Of a stretch of DNA of 36,957 nucleotides, positions 1 to 8,932 are shown in pieces. The first letter of the stretch is position 1; every line of letters starts with the position of its first letter. Source of the stretch: Rhodospirillaceae bacterium. GTDB lineage: Bacteria; Pseudomonadota; Alphaproteobacteria; Thalassobaculales; Thalassobaculaceae. Under the pieces are notes generated by a model that made no database searches, had not been told where the DNA came from, and saw only the letters and a program-made list of their open reading frames with translations. A program made the translations under genes and the position numbers. The stretch is taken from positions 1-36,957 of the forward strand of contig NZGS01000010.1 of the NCBI GenBank assembly GCA_002690995.1, given 5' to 3'.

Positions 1-57
1 AATATGGCTCCTTGGCTAGAAAAGTTGAGTGAAATTGAGAATACCGAGTGTCACTAA
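1..57 (+). CDS. 3' end of an unidentified gene upstream of xdhC
   Basis: An open frame enters from the left edge and stops at TAA 55-57, giving an 18-residue tail that ends in ...EIENTECH. It overlaps nothing convincing and ends 11 bases before the first XdhC start. The XdhC ribosome-binding site overlaps the stop region, which suggests the same operon. In comparable clusters this place is often held by a CoxE-type vWA protein or a molybdenum hydroxylase subunit, but the tail is too short to recognise. No function is assigned. Confidence 0.4.
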   Translation, partial: NMAPWLEKLSEIENTECH

Positions 58-68
58 GGAGAAGCTTT

Positions 69-410
69 ATGGAAAAGAGTAACGATGCAATAATTAACAC
101 CGATGTATTGGAGACAGTTTCCGAGTGGTCGAAATCTGGAATGAAAACAGCGATTGCTACGGTCATTGATACTTGGGGCAGTTCACCACGACCAGCGGGA
201 AGCCAGCTCGGAGTGAATGAGAGGTGTGAGATGATTGGATCTGTATCTGGTGGTTGTATAGAAGGAGCTGTTGTTAAAGCTGCACTCGAAGTTATGGAAG
301 ACAATAAACCCCAAATACTAGAATTTGGTGTATCAAATGAGGATGCCTGGGAGGTTGGGTTAGCTTGTGGCGGGAATGTCAAAGTCTATGTCGAGGCCCT
401 TGAAAGTTAA
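69..410 (+). CDS. XdhC/CoxI family protein, N-terminal domain only (molybdenum hydroxylase maturation)
   Basis: The 113-residue protein has the XdhC_CoxI domain: DTWGSSPRPAG, then GSVSGGCIEGAVV, ending in LACGGNVKVYVE. Known XdhC proteins bind molybdenum cofactor and help sulfurate and insert it into xanthine dehydrogenase or CO-dehydrogenase-like enzymes. Here the family's two usual domains lie on two adjacent genes; this is the first and the next frame is the Rossmann half. I chose ATG 69 because AAGGAG lies just upstream (56-61). An in-frame GTG at 48 would add seven residues without a clear ribosome-binding site. The enzyme it serves is probably left of the window. Confidence 0.85.
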   Translation: MEKSNDAIINTDVLETVSEWSKSGMKTAIATVIDTWGSSPRPAGSQLGVNERCEMIGSVSGGCIEGAVVKAALEVMEDNKPQILEFGVSNEDAWEVGLACGGNVKVYVEALES

Positions 411-415
411 AAGAA

Positions 416-1114
416 ATGCGTGACGAAGTTCTTAAAAAAATACTGCGTGCTCAAGATCAAAAAATTCCGATAGCGCTAATAACAAGGTTAGCGGATGGAT
501 CGCAGGCAATTGTGGATAGAAAAAAATCTATCGACGGTGATATACCGTTTACCCAGCTAGAGGTTGAGGAAGTCCTCACCTTCATCAGAGACGATAAAAG
601 CCGTTCATTAAGTGGAGGTGAGTACTTCGTCAGAGTATTTAATCCAAAACTTAGAATGATAGTTGTTGGTGCCGTTCATATAGCTCAAGCTCTGGCACCG
701 ATGGCGGAACTAGCCAATTTTGAAGTAACAATCGTTGATCCACGGGGATCCTTTGCAAGTGATGCAAGATTTCCAGGTGTAAAATTGATGGATGAATGGC
801 CTGACGAGGCGTTAGTAAAACTGGCACCTGACACACGGACCGCGGTTGTAACGCTTACCCACGACCCAAAACTTGACGATCCCGCATTGGAAGAGGCGTT
901 AAAAACCGATGCATTTTATATCGCTTCACTTGGAAGCAGAAAAACGCATTCGAAACGATTAGAGCGTCTACGGGAAGCGGGTTTCAATGAGAATACGTTG
1001 AAGCGGATTAATGGACCAGCTGGTTTAGATATTGGAGCTATTTCGCCGTCGGAGATTGCTATCTCTATTTTAGCCGAGTTGACTGCTGTTCTGCACCAGA
1101 AAGATCTAAGATAG
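416..1114 (+). CDS. XdhC family protein, C-terminal Rossmann domain
   Basis: A 232-residue protein whose C-terminal two thirds is the XdhC Rossmann domain: MIVVGAVHIAQAL near residue 80, TIVDPRG, then ASLGSRKTHSKRLERL and the closing GLDIGAISPSEIAISI. These are typical of the second half of XdhC/CoxF maturation factors. It starts six bases after the stop of the XdhC N-domain gene, so the two are very likely co-translated and form one functional XdhC. The first 75 residues resemble the linker region of the family. The Rossmann glycine motif is GAVHIA, with V in place of the usual G of GAGHIA, which may weaken nucleotide binding. Confidence 0.85.
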   Translation: MRDEVLKKILRAQDQKIPIALITRLADGSQAIVDRKKSIDGDIPFTQLEVEEVLTFIRDDKSRSLSGGEYFVRVFNPKLRMIVVGAVHIAQALAPMAELANFEVTIVDPRGSFASDARFPGVKLMDEWPDEALVKLAPDTRTAVVTLTHDPKLDDPALEEALKTDAFYIASLGSRKTHSKRLERLREAGFNENTLKRINGPAGLDIGAISPSEIAISILAELTAVLHQKDLR

Positions 1115-1131
1115 AGCTTGAAGGTATAGTA

Positions 1132-2154
1132 ATGTTTTTTGGAAGCCTTGCATTAGATAAAGCAAAAAATGCTATTTTAGCTCATACGCTAAGGGTAGGA
1201 ACAAAAACGTTTAAAAAAGGAAGAAAGTTGTCTTCCGAAGATCTATCACTAATGCGTGGGGAAAAGATAAAGACTCTCATTTGCGCAAAACTTGAGCCAG
1301 GCGATATTTTTGAAGACGACGCTGCCGATCGCATAGCATCACTTATTATAGGAGAGAACCTGAGAAAGGGCGCCGCAAGTACGGGGCGAACTAATATTTA
1401 TGCAGATAAGAAGGGGCTTCTAAATTATGAGGCCAAAGCTGTTAATAGCTTTAATTCTATAAATGAGACGGTGACGCTTGGATTGGTTCCATCTTTTCAG
1501 CACGTAGAAAAAAATCAAATGATTGGAACTTTAAAAATTATACCATTTGCTATCTCGGGTGGAGTTATGAATGAAATAGAAAAATTCTCTAGTATCCACC
1601 AGCCTCTTTTTAATTTGAGGCCATATGTTAAAAAGACTGCCATGCTTATTCAGACGCAGTTAACGACAACGAAAGCATCTGTGTTGAATTCAACAGCAGA
1701 AGTGACGTCGGAACGCCTCAAAATGATGGATGCGGTTTTAATTGATGAGAAACGTTGCAACCATTCCGAAAATGAACTTTCATCCGAGTTACATACGGCC
1801 TCTGCCACAAAGCCCGATATTATTTTAATTGCTGGCGCATCTGCTATTGTCGACAGAAGGGATATTGTACCATCCGCAATTCAATCAGTTGGGGGTGAAA
1901 TTATCCATTTCGGAATGCCGGTAGATCCAGGAAATCTGATATTATTAGCCTCTTTTAAAGGTACACCAGTCGTTGGAATTCCGGGATGCGCGAGGTCACC
2001 AAAACTTAATGGTTTCGATTGGGTACTATGGAGATTAATGGCCGGTTTAGAAGTAAACGGTGAAGATATAATGAATATGGGCGGAGGTGGTTTATTAAAA
2101 GATATTCCATCAAGGCCTCTACCTCGCGGGAGAGTGAGTCGGCTCGAGCAATAG
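1132..2154 (+). CDS. molybdopterin-binding protein (MoeA/CinA-like domain)
   Basis: A 340-residue protein whose start MFFGSLALDKAKNAILAHTL and later PDIILIAGASAIVDRRDIVPSAI match the molybdopterin-binding proteins found beside, or fused to, a MocA-type nucleotidyltransferase in molybdenum-hydroxylase operons. The C-terminal half (from about residue 170) holds the MoCF-biosynthesis-like fold, with GMPVDPGNLILLASFKGTPVVGIPGCARSPK. In many bacteria this domain and the next gene form one polypeptide; here they are separate, 22 bases apart. It probably handles molybdopterin or Mo-molybdopterin during cofactor tailoring. The start ATG 1132 has GAAGG upstream. Confidence 0.75.
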   Translation: MFFGSLALDKAKNAILAHTLRVGTKTFKKGRKLSSEDLSLMRGEKIKTLICAKLEPGDIFEDDAADRIASLIIGENLRKGAASTGRTNIYADKKGLLNYEAKAVNSFNSINETVTLGLVPSFQHVEKNQMIGTLKIIPFAISGGVMNEIEKFSSIHQPLFNLRPYVKKTAMLIQTQLTTTKASVLNSTAEVTSERLKMMDAVLIDEKRCNHSENELSSELHTASATKPDIILIAGASAIVDRRDIVPSAIQSVGGEIIHFGMPVDPGNLILLASFKGTPVVGIPGCARSPKLNGFDWVLWRLMAGLEVNGEDIMNMGGGGLLKDIPSRPLPRGRVSRLEQ

Positions 2155-2176
2155 GTAAGTTACTTAGGAATTATGA

Positions 2177-2785
2177 ATGACGGTGGGCAAAGATATCCAT
2201 GCAGTTTTACTGGCTGCTGGTCGGTCAGAAAGAATGGGACGCAACAATAAGTTATTGCTAAATGTCGATGGTACTCCGCTCGTACGGAAATCAGCGATTA
2301 ATATTTTAAATTCAAATGTCACATCTATGACGGTAGTAACGGGATTTGATGAAAATAAAATCGTAAACGCTTTAAGTGGCCTGAATGTGAACTTCGTCAA
2401 AAATATTAACTTTAGGGAAGGATTAAGTTCATCATTGAAAGCGGGGTTGGCTAATATCACCCCTACTCCCCCCGCCGTGATTATTTGTTTAGCGGATATG
2501 CCGAAGATCCAGCCAGAGCATATAAATCAACTTATAGAGAACTTCGATCCCTTCAAGGGTTGGGAAATCTGTATTCCGACCAACAATGGAAAGCGAGGGA
2601 ATCCAGTCCTTATAGGAAGTCGTTTCTTTCCGTATATCTTTGAGACAAGCGGCGACTTCGGCGCGAAACAGGTCATGAAGCAGCACTCCGATAAAATAGT
2701 GGAAGTTGAAATCGGGACTTCTGATATCCATTTTGATATCGACACACAGGATGAATACGAGAACTTCACAACTCGTAGCATTTAA
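2177..2785 (+). CDS. MocA-type molybdenum cofactor nucleotidyltransferase
   Basis: A 202-residue NTP-transferase-fold protein. It opens with the signature LAAGRSERMGRNNKLL (about residues 12-27), which binds nucleotide, and continues with ADMPKIQPEHI (metal-binding Asp) and GKRGNPVLIG, both typical of MocA/MobA relatives. MocA transfers CMP to Mo-molybdopterin to make the cytosine dinucleotide cofactor used by xanthine dehydrogenase and CO-dehydrogenase-type enzymes. A start at 2177 is preceded by AGGAA at 2165-2169; an out-of-frame ATG at 2173 was ignored. It sits with XdhC and the molybdopterin-binding gene, supporting the maturation role. Cytidylyl specificity is inferred from family and context. 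Confidence 0.8.
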   Translation: MTVGKDIHAVLLAAGRSERMGRNNKLLLNVDGTPLVRKSAINILNSNVTSMTVVTGFDENKIVNALSGLNVNFVKNINFREGLSSSLKAGLANITPTPPAVIICLADMPKIQPEHINQLIENFDPFKGWEICIPTNNGKRGNPVLIGSRFFPYIFETSGDFGAKQVMKQHSDKIVEVEIGTSDIHFDIDTQDEYENFTTRSI

Positions 2786-2799
2786 ACAGGTAGTGAAAG

Positions 2800-3204
2800 A
2801 TGGCAAAAGAGCTATATCAAAAGCAAATCATCGAATTAGCCCGCGAATCACGAAAAAGAATACGTATTGATGCTCCCGATACCACTATTCGATTTGACAA
2901 CCCTCTCTGCGGGGACAGGATCGACTTAGATTTTTCAATAGAGGATGGGCGCATTAGTGATATTGGCTTTAAAGTTAGAGGGTGTGCTTTATGTGAAGCC
3001 TCCTCAGAGTTGTTGGCCCAAAACGCTAATGGCTACCAATTAAAGGAATTAAATACCGTTGGTAGTAAATTATCCGATTACCTGGTTGGTGACATCGATA
3101 ACCCAGACTGGGAAGGGTTTGAGGTTTTTGAACCGGTTAAAAAGGTACCTCCTCGTCATGAATGTGTTCTCTTACCTTTTAACGCAATAAAAAAAGCTAT
3201 CTAG
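2800..3204 (+). CDS. IscU/SufU/NifU-like iron-sulfur scaffold protein
   Basis: A 134-residue protein of the NifU N-terminal/SufU type. The metal- or cluster-binding positions are visible: C37 and D39 in NPLCGDRID, C62 (with C65) in RGCALCEAS, and C122 in PPRHECVLLPF. It lacks the long SufU insertion and the IscU LPPVK motif. It lies 14 bases after the MocA-like gene in the same operon. That suggests delivery of 2Fe-2S clusters to the small subunit of a molybdenum hydroxylase rather than general assembly; this link is inference. It is the last gene of the left-hand operon and faces the convergent hydrolase gene. Confidence 0.75.
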   Translation: MAKELYQKQIIELARESRKRIRIDAPDTTIRFDNPLCGDRIDLDFSIEDGRISDIGFKVRGCALCEASSELLAQNANGYQLKELNTVGSKLSDYLVGDIDNPDWEGFEVFEPVKKVPPRHECVLLPFNAIKKAI

Positions 3205-3223
3205 AAAATAAATTTGGCAATTG

Positions 3224-4021
3224 TTATTCCAATGAATTGATAAACGTTACGATCTCGGTTCCAGCATCAAAATCGAAAAGATTACTATGCCCGCCTCCCG
3301 GAAACATAACAAAGTTCTTTGGTTGAGGAGTAGCGTCATAGAGTTGGCGGCCGTAATCGAAGTTAATTACTTTATCAGAGTCTCCGTGAAGAACTAAGGT
3401 TGGAGACGTTACTTGAGACATTTTATTGATGGAATCAAACTTATCTTTGAGAAGATAACTTACAGGGATAAACCAATACCTTTTTTTAGCAAGAGCTTCT
3501 ATTGACGTATATGGAGCTTCAAGAACCATCCCCTTGAACTTGGCACGGGTTCCCAAATCTACAACCACACCGGTTCCCAGCGACTCTCCATATAAAATTA
3601 TGTTGGATACCTCAAAACCTTCTCTGCTCGCAAACTCTAGTGCTGCCTCCCCGTCCTTCCTTAACCCCTCTTCGCTTGGCTGTCCCTTATTGCCGCCGTA
3701 GCCTCTGTAACCCAATAATAAAACACTATAATCATTGTCGATTAAGAAACGCGCTTTATAGTCTCTATCACTTATGTTTCCGGCATTTCCCTGAAAATAA
3801 ATGATCAAGGGTTTCTCAACCTTTCCTCGGTAAAACCAAGAGGTTAAAGATAGTCCATCCTTTGTTTCAATATTTACTTCGCTCATCTCAGGTACATTCG
3901 TTTCTGTAAGAGTCGGTGCTGAGCGATCAGGAACGAACAGAATATTTCTTTGAAAGACAAATAAAAATATTAAAATGCTAAAGTATACGACGCCTATGAT
4001 GATCAAAAACTTTAAAATCAT
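3224..4021 (-). CDS. membrane-anchored alpha/beta hydrolase (BEM46-like)
   Basis: A 265-residue alpha/beta hydrolase. Residues 1-25 are a single hydrophobic signal anchor, so the catalytic domain probably faces the periplasm. The oxyanion region YFQGNAGN is at about 75-82, and the nucleophile elbow GESLG puts the catalytic serine at about 147. The acid is D216 in HGDSDKVI and the histidine is H245 in GGGHSN. This matches the BEM46/YfhR group of serine hydrolases, whose physiological substrates are mostly unknown. The gene is monocistronic and convergent with the scaffold gene. Confidence 0.8.
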   Translation of the reverse strand: MILKFLIIIGVVYFSILIFLFVFQRNILFVPDRSAPTLTETNVPEMSEVNIETKDGLSLTSWFYRGKVEKPLIIYFQGNAGNISDRDYKARFLIDNDYSVLLLGYRGYGGNKGQPSEEGLRKDGEAALEFASREGFEVSNIILYGESLGTGVVVDLGTRAKFKGMVLEAPYTSIEALAKKRYWFIPVSYLLKDKFDSINKMSQVTSPTLVLHGDSDKVINFDYGRQLYDATPQPKNFVMFPGGGHSNLFDFDAGTEIVTFINSLE

Positions 4022-4103
4022 TTATTTACCAGTTTTATTAGTTTTTTTTGCTTTATGAACTAATATAAGGGATCACTACCAGGAACATAGAAAAAATGCG
4101 GTG

Positions 4104-4877
4104 ATGAAGAAGTATTTTTACCATATTGCAATGTCACTTATTTTAATTTCTGGCGCGGTGTCCTTTGAATGCCAGGCGGCCCGTGTTCAGTGGTTCGTCG
4201 AAGTTTTAACTGACCCGGTAAGCAAGAAGCCGATGATCGAGGCCCGCATTCTCACGAAAGATGGTTACCGTTTACATATTTTTAAAAAGAAGGACGATAG
4301 TATATGGGCACGATTTCGCCTTCCGCGAACAATGAGAAAACAATTAACTTCTAAAAAGCTTCCGACCTTTTGGGTGGATACATTTGATCAGATTGAATTG
4401 GAAAGATTGAAAAAACTTGAAGTTGGTTTCAACCCAACCCTATACAAACAGCGGGGCAAACAAATAGAGTTTATTGTATGGGGTTCAGCCACACCAGGCC
4501 TAATACCCCCGGTTATGCGTCAAATGATGTTGGGCGAAAATATTTATATTAGATATTGGACACTTATGGGTGACGAGGGATTGGCAGAAATTCCTTTAGC
4601 TCGAGCTAATGAAGCAATCGCGCAATTTTTAAAGGTACAGCCACTTAATAAACGAACAGATACAGTACAAGGTGATTCTGGTTCTTCTTTTGTAACATTG
4701 GCTAAACGTTTTACCGAAATTTGTGAAGACTTAAGGTTTTCTCCATCAGATAATCATTATACAGAATGTAGAGAACTTTACATTCAATGCAGCGAAGCTC
4801 CCGAAATGACGACGGAAAAGCTAAAGGTATGCCTTGACTTTTTCCCTAACCGAGAAGAAAAAAAGCAAAAAAAGTAA
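4104..4877 (+). CDS. secreted protein of unknown function
   Basis: About 257 residues, with a clear N-terminal signal peptide: basic MKKYFYH, a hydrophobic stretch, and cleavage probably after FECQA. The mature part is basic, with no membrane segment and no motif I recognise. The last 70 residues hold four cysteines (ICEDL, YTECREL, IQCSEA, VCLDFF), which could form two disulfides in the periplasm. The tail is strongly lysine-rich (REEKKQKK). ATG 4104 directly follows an in-frame GTG at 4101 and either may be used. It lies between two leftward genes and appears to be a single transcript. No function is proposed. Confidence 0.6.
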   Translation: MKKYFYHIAMSLILISGAVSFECQAARVQWFVEVLTDPVSKKPMIEARILTKDGYRLHIFKKKDDSIWARFRLPRTMRKQLTSKKLPTFWVDTFDQIELERLKKLEVGFNPTLYKQRGKQIEFIVWGSATPGLIPPVMRQMMLGENIYIRYWTLMGDEGLAEIPLARANEAIAQFLKVQPLNKRTDTVQGDSGSSFVTLAKRFTEICEDLRFSPSDNHYTECRELYIQCSEAPEMTTEKLKVCLDFFPNREEKKQKK

Positions 4878-4884
4878 TCGAACG

Positions 4885-5214
4885 TTAATTAAATATCTCA
4901 AGATTAAGTTCTTGCACCTGGCCAAGCCAACATACATTTTCTGTATGATCAAGAAGGTTATCGCCGGTGCAGGCATGAATGAATACTGTGAGCCTATTGC
5001 GGTTCTCCATTAACCACGGCACGAAGACTCCAAACATCGTGGTATTAAATTTTACCTGAAAACTCCAACATGGGTGCGGACCAACTGATTTCTCGTGGAA
5101 GGTTCCAACTTCTAAAGAAAAATTATCTGTAATATTATTCATTAAATCTTTTGCTGTGTCCTTAGTACCAGAACCAAAGTAAATGTGTGCGTGGAATTCA
5201 GAGAATGAAGTCAT
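4885..5214 (-). CDS. DOPA 4,5-dioxygenase family protein
   Basis: About 109 residues from the preferred start MTSFSEFHAHIYF. The family pattern is visible: FHAHIYF near the start, then SVGPHPCWSFQVKF, FVPWLMENRNRLTVFIHACTGDNLLDHTENVCWLG and a final LNLEIFN. Several histidines (in HAH, GPH, IHA and DHT) are conserved candidates for metal binding. Plant-type DOPA dioxygenases open catechol rings; the bacterial members are mostly uncharacterised, so substrate is unknown. An upstream ATG at 5253 would add 13 residues, but it has no visible ribosome-binding site and extends beyond the family's usual start. It converges on the secreted-protein gene with a 7-base gap. Confidence 0.7.
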   Translation of the reverse strand: MTSFSEFHAHIYFGSGTKDTAKDLMNNITDNFSLEVGTFHEKSVGPHPCWSFQVKFNTTMFGVFVPWLMENRNRLTVFIHACTGDNLLDHTENVCWLGQVQELNLEIFN

Positions 5215-5436
5215 ACTAACCAAGATCCAATTTTTTTCAGTAAAGGCATTCATCGTAAAACAGAAAAAATAATGAAATTACATCAAAGTCTCTACATAAG
5301 GATAAAAAATTAAACAGATTTGATGTTATTTCCACGTTTTCCGATATTTCGTTAACTTAGCGTAAAATTCTAAGAGACTTTGTCGACTGTTTTAGGTAAA
5401 AACGCTCATTCTTTTTACTGGAAAGTTTTTTTACGA

Positions 5437-7260
5437 ATGCAACTCCGAAATATAGCTATTATAGCCCACGTAGACCATGGAAAAACGACTCTTGTCGACG
5501 CATTATTTCAGCAGTCTGGTACATTTCATAAAAACCAAGCAATAACAGACCGCGCCATGGATTCCAATGATTTAGAAAGAGAACGTGGCATAACAATACT
5601 GGCAAAATGTACCTCGGTAGTTTGGAAAGACCACAGGATAAATATTGTCGACACACCTGGGCATGCCGATTTTGGGGGGGAGGTAGAACGTATTCTCTCG
5701 ATGGTTGATGGCGTACTAGTCTTGGTCGATGCTTCGGAAGGAACAATGCCACAAACAAAATTTGTCTTGGGTAAAGCCCTTAGATTGGGTTTAAAGCCGA
5801 TCGTTGTAGTAAATAAAGTGGACAAACCAGATCAAAGGGCATTCGCCGTTCAAGATGAGATGTTTGACTTATTTACAGTGCTAGATGCAAATGAGGAACA
5901 ATTAGACTTCCCTACTTTATTCGCATCTGCAAAAAATGGTTGGGCGGCGGATGATCCAGCAACTCCAACCAATAACATGAATAGTCTTTTTGAGCGCGTG
6001 ATAGAACATGTTCCAGCACCGACTATCGAAACTGATGAAAATTTTCGAATGCTCGTCACAACAATGGAATATGATCCATTTCTTGGCCGCATTCTCACCG
6101 GAAAGATAACGTCGGGGTCAATTAAGCCAAATTCTATAGTGAAATCGCTAACAATAGACGGAGAAGCAAAAGAAGAGGGTCGGATCACAAAGGTTCTCGC
6201 CTTTCGGGGCCTTGAGAGGGTTCCCTTAGAGAAAGCGAGTGCCGGCGATATTATTGCACTAGCCGGGTTATCAAAGACAACGGTAGCGGACACAATATTG
6301 GATCCCGCTGCAAACAATCCGCTGCATGCTGAAAAGATTGACCCGCCAACAATTGCAGTAACATTTGCGATTAACGATAGCCCATTAGCGGGCCTTGACG
6401 GTGATAAAGTTACATCTCGGGTTCTTCGTGATAGATTATACAGAGAGGCCGAGGGTAATATTTCTATAACTGTATCGGAGACTGCTGAAAAAGATGCTTT
6501 TGAAGTTTCTGGACGAGGAGAGTTGCAACTAGCTGTGCTTATCGAGCAAATGAGGCGAGAGGGTTATGAAATGTCCATCAGTCGACCTCGCGTGCTTTAT
6601 GAGACAAATAAAGAAACAGGTGAGAAGTTGGAGCCCGTGGAGGAGGTTGTAATTGATGTCGACGACGAATATTCCGGCCCGGTTGTGGAAGCCGTTTCAA
6701 CACGAAAAGGTGAATTACAGGACATGAGACCGTCTGGTGGGGGCAAGCAACGCCTTACCTTTTTGTGCCCTTCAAGGGGGCTAATCGGCTACCATGGTGA
6801 GTTCATGACACAAACTAGAGGAACCGGAATTCTTAATCGCATATTTCATTCCTACAAGCCCATGAAGGGTCAGATACCGGGTCGGAGGAATGGTGTCTTA
6901 ATCTCTCTGGAAAAAGGGAAATCGTCTGGTTATGCACTATTTAATCTAGAGGATAGAGGCCAGCTTATGATCGAATCAGGTGAAGCAGTCTATGGCGGCA
7001 TGATAATCGGCGAACACACCCGAGATAATGACTTAGAAGTAAATCCATTAAAGTCGAAACAGTTAACAAATTTTAGAGCCTCCGGGAAGGACGACGCTAT
7101 CGTTTTGAGTCCACCAGTTAAGTTAACTTTGGAGCGTGCTATTTCGTACATCCAGGATGACGAATTAGTCGAAATTACGCCAAATGTTATAAGATTGAGA
7201 AAAAAATATCTCGATATGCATGAGAGAAAACGTCAATCAAGAAAGTCATCCGTCGCATAA
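5437..7260 (+). CDS. typA: ribosome-associated GTPase TypA/BipA
   Basis: A 607-residue translational GTPase, the usual length for TypA/BipA. G1 is AHVDHGKTT, the switch region is the TypA-typical DSNDLERERGITILAK, G3 is DTPGHADFGGEVER and G4 is NKVD. Domains II, III and V follow, with RGLIGYHGEFMTQTRGTG and a basic C-terminus. TypA binds the 70S ribosome and supports subunit assembly and growth in cold or under stress. I chose ATG 5437 because the conserved protein begins MQLRNIAIIAHVDH. A TTG at 5380 would add 19 unrelated residues. It appears monocistronic, with about 180 bases of non-coding leader upstream. Confidence 0.95.
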   Translation: MQLRNIAIIAHVDHGKTTLVDALFQQSGTFHKNQAITDRAMDSNDLERERGITILAKCTSVVWKDHRINIVDTPGHADFGGEVERILSMVDGVLVLVDASEGTMPQTKFVLGKALRLGLKPIVVVNKVDKPDQRAFAVQDEMFDLFTVLDANEEQLDFPTLFASAKNGWAADDPATPTNNMNSLFERVIEHVPAPTIETDENFRMLVTTMEYDPFLGRILTGKITSGSIKPNSIVKSLTIDGEAKEEGRITKVLAFRGLERVPLEKASAGDIIALAGLSKTTVADTILDPAANNPLHAEKIDPPTIAVTFAINDSPLAGLDGDKVTSRVLRDRLYREAEGNISITVSETAEKDAFEVSGRGELQLAVLIEQMRREGYEMSISRPRVLYETNKETGEKLEPVEEVVIDVDDEYSGPVVEAVSTRKGELQDMRPSGGGKQRLTFLCPSRGLIGYHGEFMTQTRGTGILNRIFHSYKPMKGQIPGRRNGVLISLEKGKSSGYALFNLEDRGQLMIESGEAVYGGMIIGEHTRDNDLEVNPLKSKQLTNFRASGKDDAIVLSPPVKLTLERAISYIQDDELVEITPNVIRLRKKYLDMHERKRQSRKSSVA

Positions 7261-7424
7261 ATAAACACAGCCCTTAGCAGGCTTTTAAAAACAACCTTTA
7301 AATGAACCTCTCTGATGACTAGAATTAAATCATATAGGTATTTCGTTTTTTGAAACTCTTTGGTGTTATCCCATGCCTTCGTTGGTTAGAATATTAAAAG
7401 TGAAATTTTGGAGAAACCTTCTAC

Positions 7425-8906
7425 ATGCCTGATTACGACGTAGTAGTGGTTGGCGCGGGCAATGCCGCTTTAGCCGCTGCAAATTCAGCTCATGAAACTG
7501 GAGCAAAAAAAGTTTTAGTTCTCGAGAAAGCCAATAAAAAAGAACGTGGTGGTAATACTTTTTTTTCGGGTGGTCTTTTAAGAATAGCCTTTGACGACCC
7601 AAGAGAGCTCGAAGCTATGGTTCCTATGGCGGGCGATGTTATACCCGGATTTTTTGAAGATGTCTTACCATATTCAAAATCCGATATGTGGGCTGATTTA
7701 CTAAGAGTAACCCATAATAAAACGGATAGAGAACTCTCTACTATATTAATAGATAACTCGTTTGAAACTATAAAATGGGCCCACGAATACGGTGGAATCC
7801 CAATGGAGCCCGCTTCTACTTTATCAGGGATAAAAGTCGGCAACCGAATTAAATGGCAAAAGGGAGCAATTATTAGAGCGGAACACGAGGGAATAGGTCT
7901 CTCGACCAACTGGTTCAAAACCACAGAAAAAAACTCTATCGAAATTCGATATGAAACTGGCGCTGACGATCTTCTAAGGAACAAAGATGGAGGTGTCACA
8001 GGCGTTGTGGTGAAAGGGCCAGATGGCCTGGAGGAGATTTCTAGTAACGCTGTCGTGTTAGCCTGTGGTGGATTTGAGGCCAATGCTCAATGGCGCTCAC
8101 AGTATCTTGCTGCACCGTGGGACCATGCTAAAGTGCGAGGAACAGCACATAATCAAGGTGATGGATTAAGAATGGCATTAACGATTGGAGCTCTGCCGTG
8201 GGGTCAATGGTCTGGCAAACATTCAACACCCATTTCGAACGAGTGGCCCGACTTCGCAGATAGAGGGCGTACTGACAAGTCTAATCGATTATCATACCCC
8301 TACGGTGTAATGATTAATAGAAACGGCTACCGTTTTTGTGATGAAGGCGAAGACGTTGGCCTCTACACTTATGCGAAATATGGCGGCGAAATACTTAAAC
8401 AACCCGGTAGTTTAGCTTGGCAAATTTTTGATCAAAAAACGATCCATCTACTCGAGCCTCGTTACAACACTAGTGAGCCAATCAAGGCAGACACCCTAGA
8501 GGAACTGGTGGAGCTGCTAGAAATAGACGATAAGCCTCAAGCAATTAAGACCCTTCATGAATATAACGAAAATGCCTGTGACGATGAGCATTTTGACCCA
8601 ACTAAAAAAGATGGATTATCTACTGCCAGGTTATCGCCAAATAAAACAAACTGGGCCCTAAGGTTAGACTCTCCCCCATTTGTGGCGTATTCCGCAACCG
8701 GGGGAATTACATTTACATTTGGCGGATTAAAGGTTGATGAAGACGCTAGGGTAATAGGGACTGATTGGCGGCCGATTCCCGGGCTTTTCTGTTGTGGGGA
8801 AATGGTTGGAGGCTTGTTCCATTTCAACTACCCCGGGGGAACAGGTCTTGTCTCTGGCGCCGTATTTGGCAGAATAGCAGGTCGAAGTGCTGCTCAATAT
8901 CGCTAA
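7425..8906 (+). CDS. FAD-dependent oxidoreductase, tricarballylate dehydrogenase (TcuA)-like
   Basis: A 493-residue flavoprotein of the fumarate reductase/succinate dehydrogenase flavin-subunit superfamily. The dinucleotide-binding GAGNAALAAA is at about 10-20, then GGNTFFSGG, the second FAD element ATGGITFTFGGLKVDEDARV and the C-terminal CCGEMVGGLFHFNYPGGTGLVSGAVFG. The order and wording match proteins annotated as FAD-dependent tricarballylate dehydrogenase TcuA, which oxidise tricarballylate to cis-aconitate. No tcuB or tcuC partner is adjacent, so the substrate could be another dicarboxylate or steroid-like compound. GGAG lies upstream of ATG 7425. Family confidence is high; substrate confidence is low. 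Confidence 0.75.
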   Translation: MPDYDVVVVGAGNAALAAANSAHETGAKKVLVLEKANKKERGGNTFFSGGLLRIAFDDPRELEAMVPMAGDVIPGFFEDVLPYSKSDMWADLLRVTHNKTDRELSTILIDNSFETIKWAHEYGGIPMEPASTLSGIKVGNRIKWQKGAIIRAEHEGIGLSTNWFKTTEKNSIEIRYETGADDLLRNKDGGVTGVVVKGPDGLEEISSNAVVLACGGFEANAQWRSQYLAAPWDHAKVRGTAHNQGDGLRMALTIGALPWGQWSGKHSTPISNEWPDFADRGRTDKSNRLSYPYGVMINRNGYRFCDEGEDVGLYTYAKYGGEILKQPGSLAWQIFDQKTIHLLEPRYNTSEPIKADTLEELVELLEIDDKPQAIKTLHEYNENACDDEHFDPTKKDGLSTARLSPNKTNWALRLDSPPFVAYSATGGITFTFGGLKVDEDARVIGTDWRPIPGLFCCGEMVGGLFHFNYPGGTGLVSGAVFGRIAGRSAAQYR

Positions 8907-8924
8907 TACTTATTTAATAAGTAT
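8906..8924. terminator. AT-rich palindrome between convergent genes, possible bidirectional terminator
   Basis: ATACTTATT and AATAAGTAT form an almost perfect inverted repeat immediately after the flavoprotein stop and nine bases before the aldo/keto reductase stop. The position suits a shared terminator, but the stem is purely weak pairs apart from one C-G and no clear T-run follows, so the call is tentative. Confidence 0.35.
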
Positions 8925-8932
8925 CTTGAATA

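Noticed and set aside
5459-6317. Long open frames antisense to typA
   Set aside because: They are shadows of the strongly conserved typA frame, with no ribosome-binding site and no protein-like composition.
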